DNA of 64,000 nucleotides from Planktosalinus sp963977065 (GTDB lineage Bacteria; Bacteroidota; Bacteroidia; Flavobacteriales; Flavobacteriaceae), in assembly GCA_963977065.1 (NCBI GenBank), contig CAXBNF010000011.1, positions 23,715-87,714 of the forward strand. Reading direction: 5' to 3'. Below the pieces are notes generated by a model. It was given only the letters and a program-made list of their open reading frames with translations. It made no database searches and was not told where the DNA came from. Both the position numbers and the translations under genes were made by a program. Every line of letters starts with the position of its first letter. Position 1 is the first letter of the stretch. Shown here in pieces: positions 9,324 through 18,608 of the stretch.

Positions 9324-11060
9324 TTAGTTTTTAATTATTTTCTTGGTTATTACGTTTTGGCCTATTTCTATTTGAATGAAATACACTCCCGTGTTTAAAT
9401 GTGAAACATCCAGTGTGGTGTTCATGTCATTGATTGACTTTGTTGAAATGGACATTTGTCCTAATTGATTGTAAATAGTGATTGCATTGATTTTCTCTTT
9501 TGTTGATATGTGAAGTTGCTCATTTACCGGGTTTGGGTAAATCGTCACTTGAGTCTTATCAAAACGCTCTGTATTTAACAACTCTGTTTCGGCATCAAAA
9601 TAAAGACCTCTGCCAAAAGCTCCGGAGGTGCCCGAGAAAGCTACACAAGGCAATCCATCAAGGGTTTCTGCGACAGCGGTAGCGTTATCTACCCAAATAT
9701 TATTACCACTGTCAGATACCTCAGCTCCCACCGCACCTATTTTTTGAACATACACAATGTTGTTCAATCCGTTAACATCAACACCAACAGAAAATGAAAA
9801 ATTTGTTTCTCCACCTTGTTTTTTAATCCAAAGGTCTGGCAATCTAAACTCAAAATCTGTCAATCCTTCCAATACCGGAGTGGGATTAAATGAAATATTG
9901 TTTTCAATAGCGTAAGAAGCCAGATAATTTTGACCCAAATATTGAGTATTTGTAAAAATGAATACACGATCATTTGGTGCAGCAGTTCTTTCAGCTATTA
10001 TTGATGCTTCCCGGGTGTTAAAATCGGGGTCGGTTTCAATTTCAATTCTGGGGCTCCAGGATGCCGGGTCATTGTAGTTGTTGTTAGCATTATAATATAA
10101 AAAATTTATAGATTGACCGCGGTGTGATGTGTAAATCGAACCGTTATGTCCATAAGCAACACTTATATCAACGCTGCAGCTATTTTGTACTGTGACCTCA
10201 TCTACCCAATTAAACCCATAAGTGCCATTTGTTGTTCTGGCACTGTAAAGTCTATGGCATCCCCCGTTTAGTTTATCATAAACTGCAAAAACCCTTTGTA
10301 AATCTGTATTTGAATTATAGTTTCTGTCCACATCAAAATAATTTACATTTGTTGCAATAGCAGTTGCTTCAAAACTATTGTCTTCAAGCCCCCATTTTAG
10401 CATTTGAAAATTGTTTGTTTCTGTTAAAAAATAAACATTAATATAGTTCCAAGCAGATCCGGGTCCATCAATAGAAATCATTTTGGCACGTGTAACAGGT
10501 GCGGTTATATTTGCCGTTTTCCAAAGCTGAAAGGTGTTTCCGCCATCGAGAGAACGGTGCACATAGATAACATCAAAAGGCCCTCCAAAAGCAATGTCAT
10601 TTTTATAATGAGAAATGTAAATATGCCCTTGGTGAGTCACTTCCATGTCAATTCCTCCATCAACCCAATCATCAAGAAGAAGATTATCCGTACCCCAATC
10701 TCTTGTTGGCGCAGGTTCTTCTCGTTGTTTAATTTCAGTGGGAATAAAAGCACCGTTTATATGAATGTTTTCTTCAATTTCGGGTAATTTGCCGCCATTG
10801 TCAACAGGTTTAAATAATGAGGCAATTTCAGGATTTACTTCCATCCAAGCATTTTTGATTGATAGCCTGTTTAATTCCATTTCTTGAACAGTGGTTTGAG
10901 GATTTTCCTGCAATTGTTTCGCTTCCTCGTATAAAGCTTCTAAAAGTGGCGTTTTTTGAACACTTGATGGCTCAATACCGTTTGGGATTTCTGTATCAAT
11001 GTTTTGAGCCTGACTCAATAACCCGATAGTTAAACAAGAAATTAGAACAAGTTTTTTCAT
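9324..11060 (-). CDS. T9SS type A sorting-domain protein with sialidase/BNR-like propeller
   Basis: This 578-residue secreted protein has a signal peptide (ends SQAQ, about residue 19). A propeller-like body follows from ~residue 120 to 480, with repeated strands such as YVHRSLDGGNTFQLWKTAN, the BNR/Asp-box style seen in sialidase-fold and photosystem-like propellers. A C-terminal ~75-residue type A sorting domain begins VTIYPNPVNEQLHIS and ends GVYFIQIEIGQNVITKKIIKN-like. Such proteins cross the outer membrane by T9SS and are attached to the surface or released. No sialidase arginine triad could be assigned, so enzymatic activity is uncertain. It sits between the vWA lipoprotein and another secreted protein, with short gaps. 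Confidence 0.82.
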   Translation of the reverse strand: MKKLVLISCLTIGLLSQAQNIDTEIPNGIEPSSVQKTPLLEALYEEAKQLQENPQTTVQEMELNRLSIKNAWMEVNPEIASLFKPVDNGGKLPEIEENIHINGAFIPTEIKQREEPAPTRDWGTDNLLLDDWVDGGIDMEVTHQGHIYISHYKNDIAFGGPFDVIYVHRSLDGGNTFQLWKTANITAPVTRAKMISIDGPGSAWNYINVYFLTETNNFQMLKWGLEDNSFEATAIATNVNYFDVDRNYNSNTDLQRVFAVYDKLNGGCHRLYSARTTNGTYGFNWVDEVTVQNSCSVDISVAYGHNGSIYTSHRGQSINFLYYNANNNYNDPASWSPRIEIETDPDFNTREASIIAERTAAPNDRVFIFTNTQYLGQNYLASYAIENNISFNPTPVLEGLTDFEFRLPDLWIKKQGGETNFSFSVGVDVNGLNNIVYVQKIGAVGAEVSDSGNNIWVDNATAVAETLDGLPCVAFSGTSGAFGRGLYFDAETELLNTERFDKTQVTIYPNPVNEQLHISTKEKINAITIYNQLGQMSISTKSINDMNTTLDVSHLNTGVYFIQIEIGQNVITKKIIKN

Positions 11061-11099
11061 TTTTTAATTGATTTAGATTAGTGATTTTCTAGTTTTATA

Positions 11100-14000
11100 T
11101 TAATTATTCAGACTGCAGAAACTTTTTCCAGTAATTTGACCTATAAGGTATTCAAGACCCCCCATTGCTGTGCCGGCATTTCCATACATTCCTAAAACTA
11201 TGGTTTTATAAGTTTCACAAGCTAGCTCTGCAAGCACAGCTTTTATTTCATCATCCATTCCTGAGGTATCCATCACAACTAGTGCTTCAGAAGCAATTGC
11301 ATATAATTTTACGAGGGTTTTACCATAGCCTCCCACAATTGCTAGGGGGATTCCGCTTCTTGCAGACATCGCTCCTAAAAGCAATAAATAAGTATCCATC
11401 GCAAATAAAATCTCTTCGAGTTGTCTTTGAATGCGCTCAATACCACCGGCGGTAGCATTTTCAAGGATGCCATAAAGCTCACCTGTTTGGCGATTGATAC
11501 TCCAAAATGCCCTGGATTCAATGTTTTGATCAAATATTTTAAATTCTGTTGAAACCTTGTAGAGTTTTTCGTTCCAGTAGTTTAATTGCTCTAGTTGTAA
11601 ATCTTGTGCAAACTTGCTGATGTCTCGGGCGGCAAAGACCTCAATGAGCGGTTTGTTTTTTAACTGGCTCAAGGTGGCTTCTTCAAAAAGAGTGTTTTCC
11701 ATTAAGGCCATTTGAGCCGTTTTTTGCATATTGATTTTGTAAGCTTCTAGGGGGTCTTCTGCCAAGGTTACAAAGTTTGAGGTTTGTACATAGTCAAAAT
11801 TTACTGATGACTGCTGAGTACCCAGGCTGATCTTGTTCTTCACAATTCCGATTCTGGGGCCCGAGGCAAAGGTCAATGATTGGTCTGTGACTTGATTGTT
11901 AAGTGGCTGAAGTAGTGAAGCTAAACGGTCGTCATACAAAAATACTCCGTTTTCATAGTATTTTTTTGCTTCTTCAATTTGATTGTTCAATAAAGCTTCT
12001 CCCCATTTTCTGCTACTTAATTTGTACTGGAGCAGGTCTGCCATTTGGTTTGCAAATGTGGGACCTTGCCCTTCGACACCAATGAGGGCACCCCCCAACA
12101 ATAAACTTTGCACATCTAAATAGTCGGTATGATTGGGTTTTCTGTATTTGTGAAGAAGTGGGTCGTAGCCTGCCAGTGTCTTTTTGACCGAAAATTTATC
12201 GTAATTTATTTGAAGGTAAACCCCAGAAAGTTCTGTGCTCAATGAAGTGGTTTCATTAGGGAAAATCTTAAATTCAAACCTGGTGCTTGCTTCAACCCTT
12301 CCCGAGTCGATTGAAATGGACACTGTATTTTCTTTTTGCTTATTCAGCGTGTTGCAAGTGAACACATAGGGCGCAATTTTAAAATCTCTTAAATAGTCAA
12401 CAATTTTTCCTATTGTTTCTTCCTGGTCCTTTGCGTTGATAACGATTCCGTTTGTTAATTTTGCCATAGTTTCAAACGTAGTCAAGTGATAAGCAGTTGA
12501 GGTGTTCTTTACGTTCAAAATTATAGCCGGGGCTCCATTTTCATAGGTTTGTATCCATTCTTCTTTTAAGCTGTCACCATTATCTCCATCTGTGGCATAA
12601 ATGATAAGGTCTGCGCTTGTTGATGACGCCTTGTGCAGCCAGGTGTAAAGTTCTGATGGTGTTTTCCATTTTTGTATGTTTGCGGCCGGATATTGGTCAA
12701 GTATTTGCTTTTCCATTTGAGACACAAACTCTTCTATTTTAGCACCGCTATAATTACCGGGCATACTTCCTGAAACATCATACATCAATATGATTTTAGG
12801 TGTTTTTACATTATTGTGCATCAAGGCCGAAATGGGCTGGTCGTTTATTTTTATTTTAAAATCTGATGCCGATAGTTGCTCTACTTGATTTGCGTTGGCG
12901 TCTAAAGGTTCAACTTCCAATTTCAAAAATGGATATTTGCCGGGCATCGCTTTAACGGATAATTGTTCCACCTGCTTTTGTAAGTCAATATTGGGAGTCA
13001 CGGCTATGGGTAATTCATTTACTTTCAACACATCGCCGGTTGTGTCTATAACATCACCTTGCAGCGTAATGGTTTTGCCCATCACACTTTTCTCACTCAA
13101 AGTGACAGCATCCAAAAAGTAGGATTGTAGTGCTAAAGAAGGTGTAAAGGTATTTAAGCTTCCAATGGCGGTTTGCATTTGTTGAACAAGGGTGAGCCCA
13201 TTACCAAAATGCAACAGTATTTGATTTCCTGTAAGTTCTTGTAGTGACCATTCTCCCTGAAGGATTTGATGTTCTTGTAGTTCACCACTGGCAACAGAAA
13301 GGGTTAGCTGTATTTTTTTGTCTATAAGTTCAGCCGGCTCTGCTTCCAATATTCTGGTATTTTCACCTTCTTTTGGTGTGCCAAAGGTTACATTGGGGTC
13401 AAAAAGGTGCAAGTAAATGTGGTCAAATTCATTTTTTAGCTTGATGCAAGGGGTGCGGTTTTTATCCCATCTATAATCAAAAGTATGTGGTCTGTTAAGA
13501 TGTCCTTTTGGCAAAAATCCAAAAAGATGGTTGGCAAGGTCTTTACTTTCCTGTTCATTTTGGTCTATAGTAAATTGTTTGTCTTTGTTTGGACTCACCT
13601 GGAGTTCTTCACTCCACCGGTCTAAAATAGTTTGGTTTACGAGGGGTTCAAATTTTCGGTCGATGGGCTTGAAAAAGAATTTTTTTACATCATCAGGCTG
13701 AAAATCGGTGCGTTCATACACCACTTGACAGTCAAATCCTGCCTGGCGTAACATATTGTTGAGCAATTCAGCTTTTTCTCTGGGGGTTGCAAAACCGCTT
13801 CGCAACACGCCCTGGATACCGGTGACCATCATTTTACCCATTCCTCTCAATGAGTTGTTCTCGGGAGGTATAAGGTATATTTCATCTCTAACAAAGGCCA
13901 ACATAGCTTCGGGGTTTTTGCTTTCAATGAGCTTTTGCATTCTGCCTTCCAGAAAATCGGGACTGGATTTGACGGCCATCAACATTTCTTCCCAGACTTT

Positions 14001-14153
14001 GTATGGAGCTAGACCAGAGCCTTGATAGTCAATATTTGGTGTGTTTTTGCCACAACTAAAAAAAGATAACGGCAGCATAGATGCTAAGCCTAGTAAAGAC
14101 ATTTGCTCAATAAACTCTCGCCTTGTGGTGCCGCTATCTATTTGTGTTTTCAT
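11100..14153 (-). CDS. Tat-exported lipoprotein with transglutaminase-like and von Willebrand A domains
   Basis: The N-terminus combines a twin-arginine motif (TTRREFIEQ, residues 9-17) with a hydrophobic stretch and a lipobox ending SFFSC at ~residue 34. A Tat-dependent lipoprotein is the simplest reading. Residues ~95-150 (RSGFATPREKAELLNNMLRQ) resemble the transglutaminase-like helix, but the catalytic Cys position is not a Cys. A vWA domain starts at about residue 453 with the MIDAS motif DVSGS and runs to ~600. The C-terminal ~400 residues are helical, with hydrophobic helices near the end, and I do not recognise them. At 1017 aa it is the largest product of the exported-protein run and probably its structural centre. 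Metal-dependent protein binding at the cell surface or periplasm is inferred. Confidence 0.78.
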   Translation of the reverse strand: MKTQIDSGTTRREFIEQMSLLGLASMLPLSFFSCGKNTPNIDYQGSGLAPYKVWEEMLMAVKSSPDFLEGRMQKLIESKNPEAMLAFVRDEIYLIPPENNSLRGMGKMMVTGIQGVLRSGFATPREKAELLNNMLRQAGFDCQVVYERTDFQPDDVKKFFFKPIDRKFEPLVNQTILDRWSEELQVSPNKDKQFTIDQNEQESKDLANHLFGFLPKGHLNRPHTFDYRWDKNRTPCIKLKNEFDHIYLHLFDPNVTFGTPKEGENTRILEAEPAELIDKKIQLTLSVASGELQEHQILQGEWSLQELTGNQILLHFGNGLTLVQQMQTAIGSLNTFTPSLALQSYFLDAVTLSEKSVMGKTITLQGDVIDTTGDVLKVNELPIAVTPNIDLQKQVEQLSVKAMPGKYPFLKLEVEPLDANANQVEQLSASDFKIKINDQPISALMHNNVKTPKIILMYDVSGSMPGNYSGAKIEEFVSQMEKQILDQYPAANIQKWKTPSELYTWLHKASSTSADLIIYATDGDNGDSLKEEWIQTYENGAPAIILNVKNTSTAYHLTTFETMAKLTNGIVINAKDQEETIGKIVDYLRDFKIAPYVFTCNTLNKQKENTVSISIDSGRVEASTRFEFKIFPNETTSLSTELSGVYLQINYDKFSVKKTLAGYDPLLHKYRKPNHTDYLDVQSLLLGGALIGVEGQGPTFANQMADLLQYKLSSRKWGEALLNNQIEEAKKYYENGVFLYDDRLASLLQPLNNQVTDQSLTFASGPRIGIVKNKISLGTQQSSVNFDYVQTSNFVTLAEDPLEAYKINMQKTAQMALMENTLFEEATLSQLKNKPLIEVFAARDISKFAQDLQLEQLNYWNEKLYKVSTEFKIFDQNIESRAFWSINRQTGELYGILENATAGGIERIQRQLEEILFAMDTYLLLLGAMSARSGIPLAIVGGYGKTLVKLYAIASEALVVMDTSGMDDEIKAVLAELACETYKTIVLGMYGNAGTAMGGLEYLIGQITGKSFCSLNN

Positions 14154-14170
14154 TGTTTAGTTAATTAGGG

Positions 14171-14794
14171 TTAATGATTTCTATCAATGTTTTTGTTATC
14201 AAAATCATCGAGTACTTGTAGTGATGAAATGTAGTTGTCAAATTCAAAAAGTTGCCAAAGATCATCAGGGGTCATTTTTTTGGCACTGAGAAGCATATAA
14301 AATCTATCGATATAAATAAATTCAATGCTGGCATCTTGGTTGTCTGTTTGATATCTATTGACTGTTTTTATGCCATTTCTCAGTTTTTTTTCAACCAGGG
14401 TTGTGGGTGGAAAGTCTTCATTTAAATCATACGTGGCATTAAACATTGTAATAATTGAAGGGCCTAAGGGTCCGGCAGCATCGGCTATTTTTAAATGAAT
14501 TTTTGCATCCCCAAAGCTGCCTTCAGAAGTGGCCATATCTCCTGAGACGTTTAAAAAGTCCCTCTCTAAATCCGCTATTCTGAAAGGAAATGTATCTTCC
14601 AACTCTTGCCTGTTTAGTGGAATTTTTTTAGATACAGGTTTTTGAGAGCTTGGTTTTATAGTTGCTTTTTCTATAGTATTGTTTATCTCCGGAACAAAAG
14701 TTTGCTTAGATTCAGATTTACAAGCATAGAAACAATAAAGTAGCAGTGAGTAAATAAGGAGATATTTTGTTTTATGTAAGTGAAATTTGGTCAC
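14171..14794 (-). CDS. Outer-membrane lipoprotein, paralogous family member B
   Basis: This 207-residue lipoprotein (lipobox YACK, Cys about 25) uses a GTG start only 2 bp after the stop of family member C; no ATG is available before the signal sequence. The conserved domain shows FPFRIADLERDF, LKIADAAGPLG, LRNGIKTVNRYQ and YIDRFYMLLSAK, aligning with members A, C and D. Tandem placement with C suggests local duplication followed by strong divergence. Function is unknown. It lies 17 bp upstream of the vWA lipoprotein gene and is almost certainly in the same transcript. Confidence 0.75.
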   Translation of the reverse strand: MTKFHLHKTKYLLIYSLLLYCFYACKSESKQTFVPEINNTIEKATIKPSSQKPVSKKIPLNRQELEDTFPFRIADLERDFLNVSGDMATSEGSFGDAKIHLKIADAAGPLGPSIITMFNATYDLNEDFPPTTLVEKKLRNGIKTVNRYQTDNQDASIEFIYIDRFYMLLSAKKMTPDDLWQLFEFDNYISSLQVLDDFDNKNIDRNH

Positions 14795-14796
14795 AG

Positions 14797-15390
14797 TTAA
14801 AATTTTAGTTTTTCTAATTCCTCTTTTGCCTGAAGCAGTTTGTTGCTGTCATATCTTCTTCCACTCAAGGTGATGTGATAGCGGTTGTCTTTGATGTACT
14901 CCAGTTCAGAAAATTGGATGCCTTTGTCCAAAGATTCTTTGAGTAAAATTCTGTTTCCTTTATGGTCTTGGGTTTTTGCCCAACCGTTTGCTTCTTGGTT
15001 GTTGACCTCCATAGAAATCATTTTATGAATGGCATTGAGGTGACCAAAGCCATAATTTCCTGCACCATCTATAATGGTAAGGCTTATATTTTCAGTTTCG
15101 TGATTGGGATTTGCATTCAAACTGTAAGTCGCGGCAACTGTTTGAGCAGCAGGTGAAGCTGAACTTCTCAATGGGACTCCTGCCAATTGTTTTGGCAACT
15201 TTGATAGGAGAACTTCATCTGTGTGGGCTTCTGTGGCTATTAACTCCTGAAGCCAAGTGCCCTCCTTTTTGGCCGATTTTTCGAATTTCTCAACTTTCTC
15301 TTCTACTGATTTTGTGTGTTTTTCTGCCGCTTGCTGGCAGGAGGTTAGAACAATTAGAATTAAAAACATTAAAATTAAAACAGGTCTCAT
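14797..15390 (-). CDS. Outer-membrane lipoprotein, paralogous family member C
   Basis: This 197-residue lipoprotein has its lipobox at LTSC (Cys ~18). A GTG one codon upstream is possible, but the ATG at 15390 is preferred. A lysine/glutamate-rich linker precedes the family domain: LPKQLAGVPLR, LTIIDGAGNYGFGHLNAIHKM, and DNRYHITLSGRRYDS. It is followed by member B with a 2-bp gap and preceded by a secreted protein with an 11-bp gap. Its role is unknown, though family members may be interchangeable subunits of one envelope assembly. Confidence 0.75.
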   Translation of the reverse strand: MRPVLILMFLILIVLTSCQQAAEKHTKSVEEKVEKFEKSAKKEGTWLQELIATEAHTDEVLLSKLPKQLAGVPLRSSASPAAQTVAATYSLNANPNHETENISLTIIDGAGNYGFGHLNAIHKMISMEVNNQEANGWAKTQDHKGNRILLKESLDKGIQFSELEYIKDNRYHITLSGRRYDSNKLLQAKEELEKLKF

Positions 15391-15401
15391 CACGATGGTT
15401 T

Positions 15402-15953
15402 TTAAAATTGAACAAAAAATTCTCCTTGAATATAAATGGTTGCGGTTCTGTCTATGGGGTTATATAACTGGCCTTCGAAAGTGCCTTTTAGGTGTTCTTC
15501 TGAAAGTTCCTCCAGAATAAGAGTGGCCTGTGGCTTATTTATGTTAGTGACATTCATCATTGGTAAAGGGTTATCTTTTGCGGATAAAAACCCCAGTTGA
15601 ACGCCAATATAAAGGGGTCCAAAATAACCTAACTCTTCAAACCGCCCATTAGAATACGTTTTTTCCTGAATGGGTTTTAAATCAAAAAGTATAATCGAAA
15701 CAACTTCAGAAGAACCGTCATTATCGTCAGGATTAGAAGCAGAAATGGTAACATTATATCGTTCATCTGGCAGTTTACCTTTCTGGGCTATCACATAGTC
15801 TTTTTCGTTAAAAACATAGGTAGCACCATTGACAGTTACTTTAATATATGAATCAGAAATCGTAGGTTGGTTTGCTTCAGTAGTGCTTAGGTCTTGAAAT
15901 GCAAAGCCTGAAAAAAAAGTTAAAAATAAAAATAGGTTAACGATAGTTTTCAT
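15402..15953 (-). CDS. Small secreted protein of unknown function
   Basis: The start at 15953 (MKTIVNLFLFLTF) is chosen because it begins a normal signal peptide. An upstream in-frame Met would overlap the preceding gene by 35 bp and put a charged stretch before the signal. The mature ~160-residue protein is beta-rich and polar (VTVNGATYVFNEKDYVIAQ; TATIYIQGEFFVQF at the end), resembling the small periplasmic beta-sandwich proteins annotated only as hypothetical in Flavobacteria. No motif was recognised. It is part of the leftward exported-protein run. Confidence 0.68.
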   Translation of the reverse strand: MKTIVNLFLFLTFFSGFAFQDLSTTEANQPTISDSYIKVTVNGATYVFNEKDYVIAQKGKLPDERYNVTISASNPDDNDGSSEVVSIILFDLKPIQEKTYSNGRFEELGYFGPLYIGVQLGFLSAKDNPLPMMNVTNINKPQATLILEELSEEHLKGTFEGQLYNPIDRTATIYIQGEFFVQF

Positions 15954-15963
15954 CTTGATTGCA

Positions 15964-16320
15964 TTAAACATTTTTAAACCATTCGTTGAATTTTTCACCT
16001 AAAAAAGGAACGGGTTGTTCTTTTTTATTTATCGCATTCATTAGGCCCAGAACCCACATGTAGATTAACACGACAAAGCCTACGATATAAATAATCCAGC
16101 CTAAAATGGGTATTAAGCTAATGATGCCTATAGCAAGGCCGGTGAGAGCCAATCCCAGTGATTGTCTTATATGATAGTTTGCAAAAGCTTCCTTTTTATC
16201 TTTATTCATCACATAAGCAATGATAAGCCCTATAAAGGTGATGTATGCTATAGTAGCAATACTTAAAGAGCTATCAGCAGCTTGGTTTGTTTCTGTTTGT
16301 TTTGTACTTGTGTTTTCCAT
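15964..16320 (-). CDS. Small integral membrane protein, DUF4870/Tic20-like
   Basis: This 118-residue inner-membrane protein has three or four hydrophobic segments (residues ~22-40, 53-70, 72-98). The linking motif AFANYHIRQSLGLAL is characteristic of the DUF4870 / Tic20-like family, whose members carry a similar N-x-H-x-R-Q loop. A short hydrophilic N-terminus precedes the first segment. It is the only predicted inner-membrane protein in an otherwise periplasmic/outer-membrane gene run. The function of the family is not established. Confidence 0.72.
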   Translation of the reverse strand: MENTSTKQTETNQAADSSLSIATIAYITFIGLIIAYVMNKDKKEAFANYHIRQSLGLALTGLAIGIISLIPILGWIIYIVGFVVLIYMWVLGLMNAINKKEQPVPFLGEKFNEWFKNV

Positions 16321-16327
16321 GTTTTAA

Positions 16328-16933
16328 TTATTTTAATTCATTAAATTTGAGTTCATCTGCCAGTTGCCACATGGTATCTAAATTATTTTTGTTGCTCCTC
16401 ATGGTGACATAAAAACGTTGCTCTGCTTCAAAAACAAGGTGTACCAAACCTGTTTGTTTAGCTTCCATTTCTGAAGATTTTTGGCCGTTTCTCAGATATA
16501 CTTTTTTGCGTATTTGGCCATTATTTTCCTCGCCCTCTGCGTCAAGACTTGAAGTTTTCATGGTGTTAACGGCCATTGCAAATGGACCTTGACCATCCCA
16601 AACATTGAGCGTAATATTGCTTTCAGGGCTTGAGGGGTGTTTATAGACGGCCATTGCCCATGGCAAGTTCTTTTTGTCTATTTCTATGGAGGTATCTTCT
16701 ATGGTGTACGCTCCCAATACTTCTGGAAACCAGTTAGCAATATCTTGACCTGTTTTACCAGATTTTACAGCATTCTGTATTACTTCCTTTCCTTTTGAAT
16801 TGGCTCGAACCACTTTTTCTAAACCTGTTTCATTGAACTCGGCCTTTTGTTCTTTTTCGTTGCATGCAATACATCCAAAAAGAAGAATGAGTATATAGAT
16901 TTGATTTTTCAAAATAGTTTTATTAGTTATCAT
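16328..16933 (-). CDS. Outer-membrane lipoprotein, paralogous family member D
   Basis: This 201-residue lipoprotein has its lipobox at IACN (Cys ~23). The family domain is present (WFPEVLGAY, LNVWDGQGPFAMAVNTM, LRNGQKSSEMEAKQ, EQRFYVTMRSNKNNLDTMW). It is the most divergent in the DGAG turn, which here reads DGQG. It overlaps the end of the upstream secreted-protein gene by 11 bp, an arrangement that indicates cotranscription. Function is unknown. Confidence 0.75.
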   Translation of the reverse strand: MITNKTILKNQIYILILLFGCIACNEKEQKAEFNETGLEKVVRANSKGKEVIQNAVKSGKTGQDIANWFPEVLGAYTIEDTSIEIDKKNLPWAMAVYKHPSSPESNITLNVWDGQGPFAMAVNTMKTSSLDAEGEENNGQIRKKVYLRNGQKSSEMEAKQTGLVHLVFEAEQRFYVTMRSNKNNLDTMWQLADELKFNELK

Positions 16934-17681
16934 TTAATATAAAAACCTGTGTTTCTTCCGGTAAAAATTTACTGGTGGATATGGTCATTTTAGTAAGAAA
17001 CACTCTCCCTGATGCGCTGTTAAAAACTTCGTCAATTGAATAGTGCATTATATTCCAACCTTCTTCAAAATTTAGATCGTAAACTGTGCTGATTACAACT
17101 TCTTCGTCTTCGTGACCAGTCATTGTCAATACGCTGCATTCACCTTTTACAGAGGATTCTTTTTCCACATAAACCCACTCCAGATAAAATCCTACTGCAG
17201 CATTGTCCATTTGGTAAGAATCCAACCAGTTTGCAACATCGCTATTGGAAGCAATGTACATAGTCCCGTGATTGGTTTGTGTTGCTTCTTCTCCAACAAA
17301 AAATGGGGGCAGTCCAAACATTCGGGCGTCTGGGTTTTCAATTTCAATAGTGTTTTCGTTGCTATATTTACTGCACTCATGTTTTGAAGCCACCGTGTGA
17401 AAAGACAAGGTCCAGCCTTCTGGCGCCTCTTTTTGTTGTTCTTCTGCTTCCAGCAGGAGTTTTTCCATATAGTCATAATCCAGACTAAAGCTTGCTGTCC
17501 CGTTTGCATCAATAGTACCCCATTGGGTAATTTCACCTGTCATAAAATCTGCTGAGAGAATGTCTGCTGTGGGAAGTTGCCTGTTATGTGAGCTTTCAAT
17601 AGTAATTGTTAACTGCGCCTGAATGGAAGTAACAAGCAGTAAGCTTACACCCATTAAAAAGTGTTTGAATTTTGTTTTCAT
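16923..17681 (-). CDS. Secreted protein of unknown function
   Basis: A Sec signal peptide (cleavage near IQAQ, ~residue 23) is followed by ~230 residues of mixed beta/alpha character with two Cys (KHECSKYSN and KGECSVLTM) that could form a disulfide. The segment MTGHEDEEVVISTVYDLNFEE is acidic. I recognise no family. It overlaps the downstream lipoprotein D gene and lies 33 bp after the DUF4412 gene, so it is the second gene of the run. Confidence 0.68.
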   Translation of the reverse strand: MKTKFKHFLMGVSLLLVTSIQAQLTITIESSHNRQLPTADILSADFMTGEITQWGTIDANGTASFSLDYDYMEKLLLEAEEQQKEAPEGWTLSFHTVASKHECSKYSNENTIEIENPDARMFGLPPFFVGEEATQTNHGTMYIASNSDVANWLDSYQMDNAAVGFYLEWVYVEKESSVKGECSVLTMTGHEDEEVVISTVYDLNFEEGWNIMHYSIDEVFNSASGRVFLTKMTISTSKFLPEETQVFILNDN

Positions 17682-17714
17682 ATTTTGATTGAATGGTTAA
17701 TTTGTTTTTTTGGA

Positions 17715-18533
17715 TTACATAAATATGTAGCCCGCTGTGCTAAAATTGAAATTGTTTTTCTCTATGATGGTACACTCCATAGTGCCTGATGTGTTTTTCT
17801 TTTTCTTGTTCTTTTTATCCTTCATATCCATATACATCATAAGTGATCCTTCATATTGTTGCATTTGGTTTCTCAATGCCGGAGGAAATTGGTCTGAGTT
17901 TGAGGGAAACACATCATTAAAACTCACAGGACCATCTGGAGTGAAGTAAATAATAAAGGTATAATCATCATTTTCCATTTTTTTACCAATACAATCATAT
18001 CCTAAAAAGGTTTTGTTTGGCAAATCTGTCACAGTAAAGCTGCTCATATCAAATTCATCGTCTTCGGGCACATCACTCAAATCAACAGAGGTAGCAGTTG
18101 CTATTTTATTTCCGCCGGAATCCATAAACATATAAGTGATGTTTTCGTGACCATCCATGACCATAAACATTTCCAGGCCTGTACTCATTTTTGAACCTAA
18201 ATAGGTAGCACCAGGCTTTAAGTGATAATCGATATCCATGGTGCCCTCTTTTGTGGTCATTGTGAGTCTGTATAAATATTCAAATTCAAAAGAGGCCGGT
18301 ACATTTTGAGGAGTGATTTTTTTGCCCTTTTTTCCACCGCCAAGATTTGGATCAAAGACCTTATCCATTGTTTTGCTTGTTTTTTGAGCTGCCTTGTCTG
18401 CTGTCTTGTTGATGACGGTTTGCTCGACCTTTTTTTCTACTCTATTTTTGAGTTTTTCTAAAAATTGTGCTTGACCTGTTGTACTAAAAACAAAAAAGCA
18501 CAATGTAAATAGCAATTTGAATGGTGATTTCAT
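17715..18533 (-). CDS. Secreted DUF4412-like protein, first gene of the exported-protein run
   Basis: This 272-residue exported protein has a signal peptide ending GQAQ (~residue 22). An alpha-helical basic stretch (EKLKNRVEKKVEQTVINKTA) is followed by a glycine/lysine linker and a beta-rich domain from residue ~80. That domain contains FEFEYLYRLTMTTKEGTMD, YLGSKMS and a Met-rich segment, which matches my memory of the DUF4412 family (outer-membrane-associated, function unknown). It lies nearest to the divergent LytTR regulator, across a 262-bp region with nested inverted repeats, so its promoter probably drives the whole run to 8665. Confidence 0.72.
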   Translation of the reverse strand: MKSPFKLLFTLCFFVFSTTGQAQFLEKLKNRVEKKVEQTVINKTADKAAQKTSKTMDKVFDPNLGGGKKGKKITPQNVPASFEFEYLYRLTMTTKEGTMDIDYHLKPGATYLGSKMSTGLEMFMVMDGHENITYMFMDSGGNKIATATSVDLSDVPEDDEFDMSSFTVTDLPNKTFLGYDCIGKKMENDDYTFIIYFTPDGPVSFNDVFPSNSDQFPPALRNQMQQYEGSLMMYMDMKDKKNKKKKNTSGTMECTIIEKNNFNFSTAGYIFM

Positions 18534-18608
18534 TTTTAAAAAGTTTTTTTATTGATACCCAAATTTTTAATATTTTGATTATAAAAACACTAAAAAGTGT
18601 ACGGAGAA

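Noticed and set aside
15954..15998. Longer N-terminus of the secreted protein at 15402-15953
   Set aside because: It overlaps the previous gene by 35 bp and would bury the signal peptide behind charged residues.
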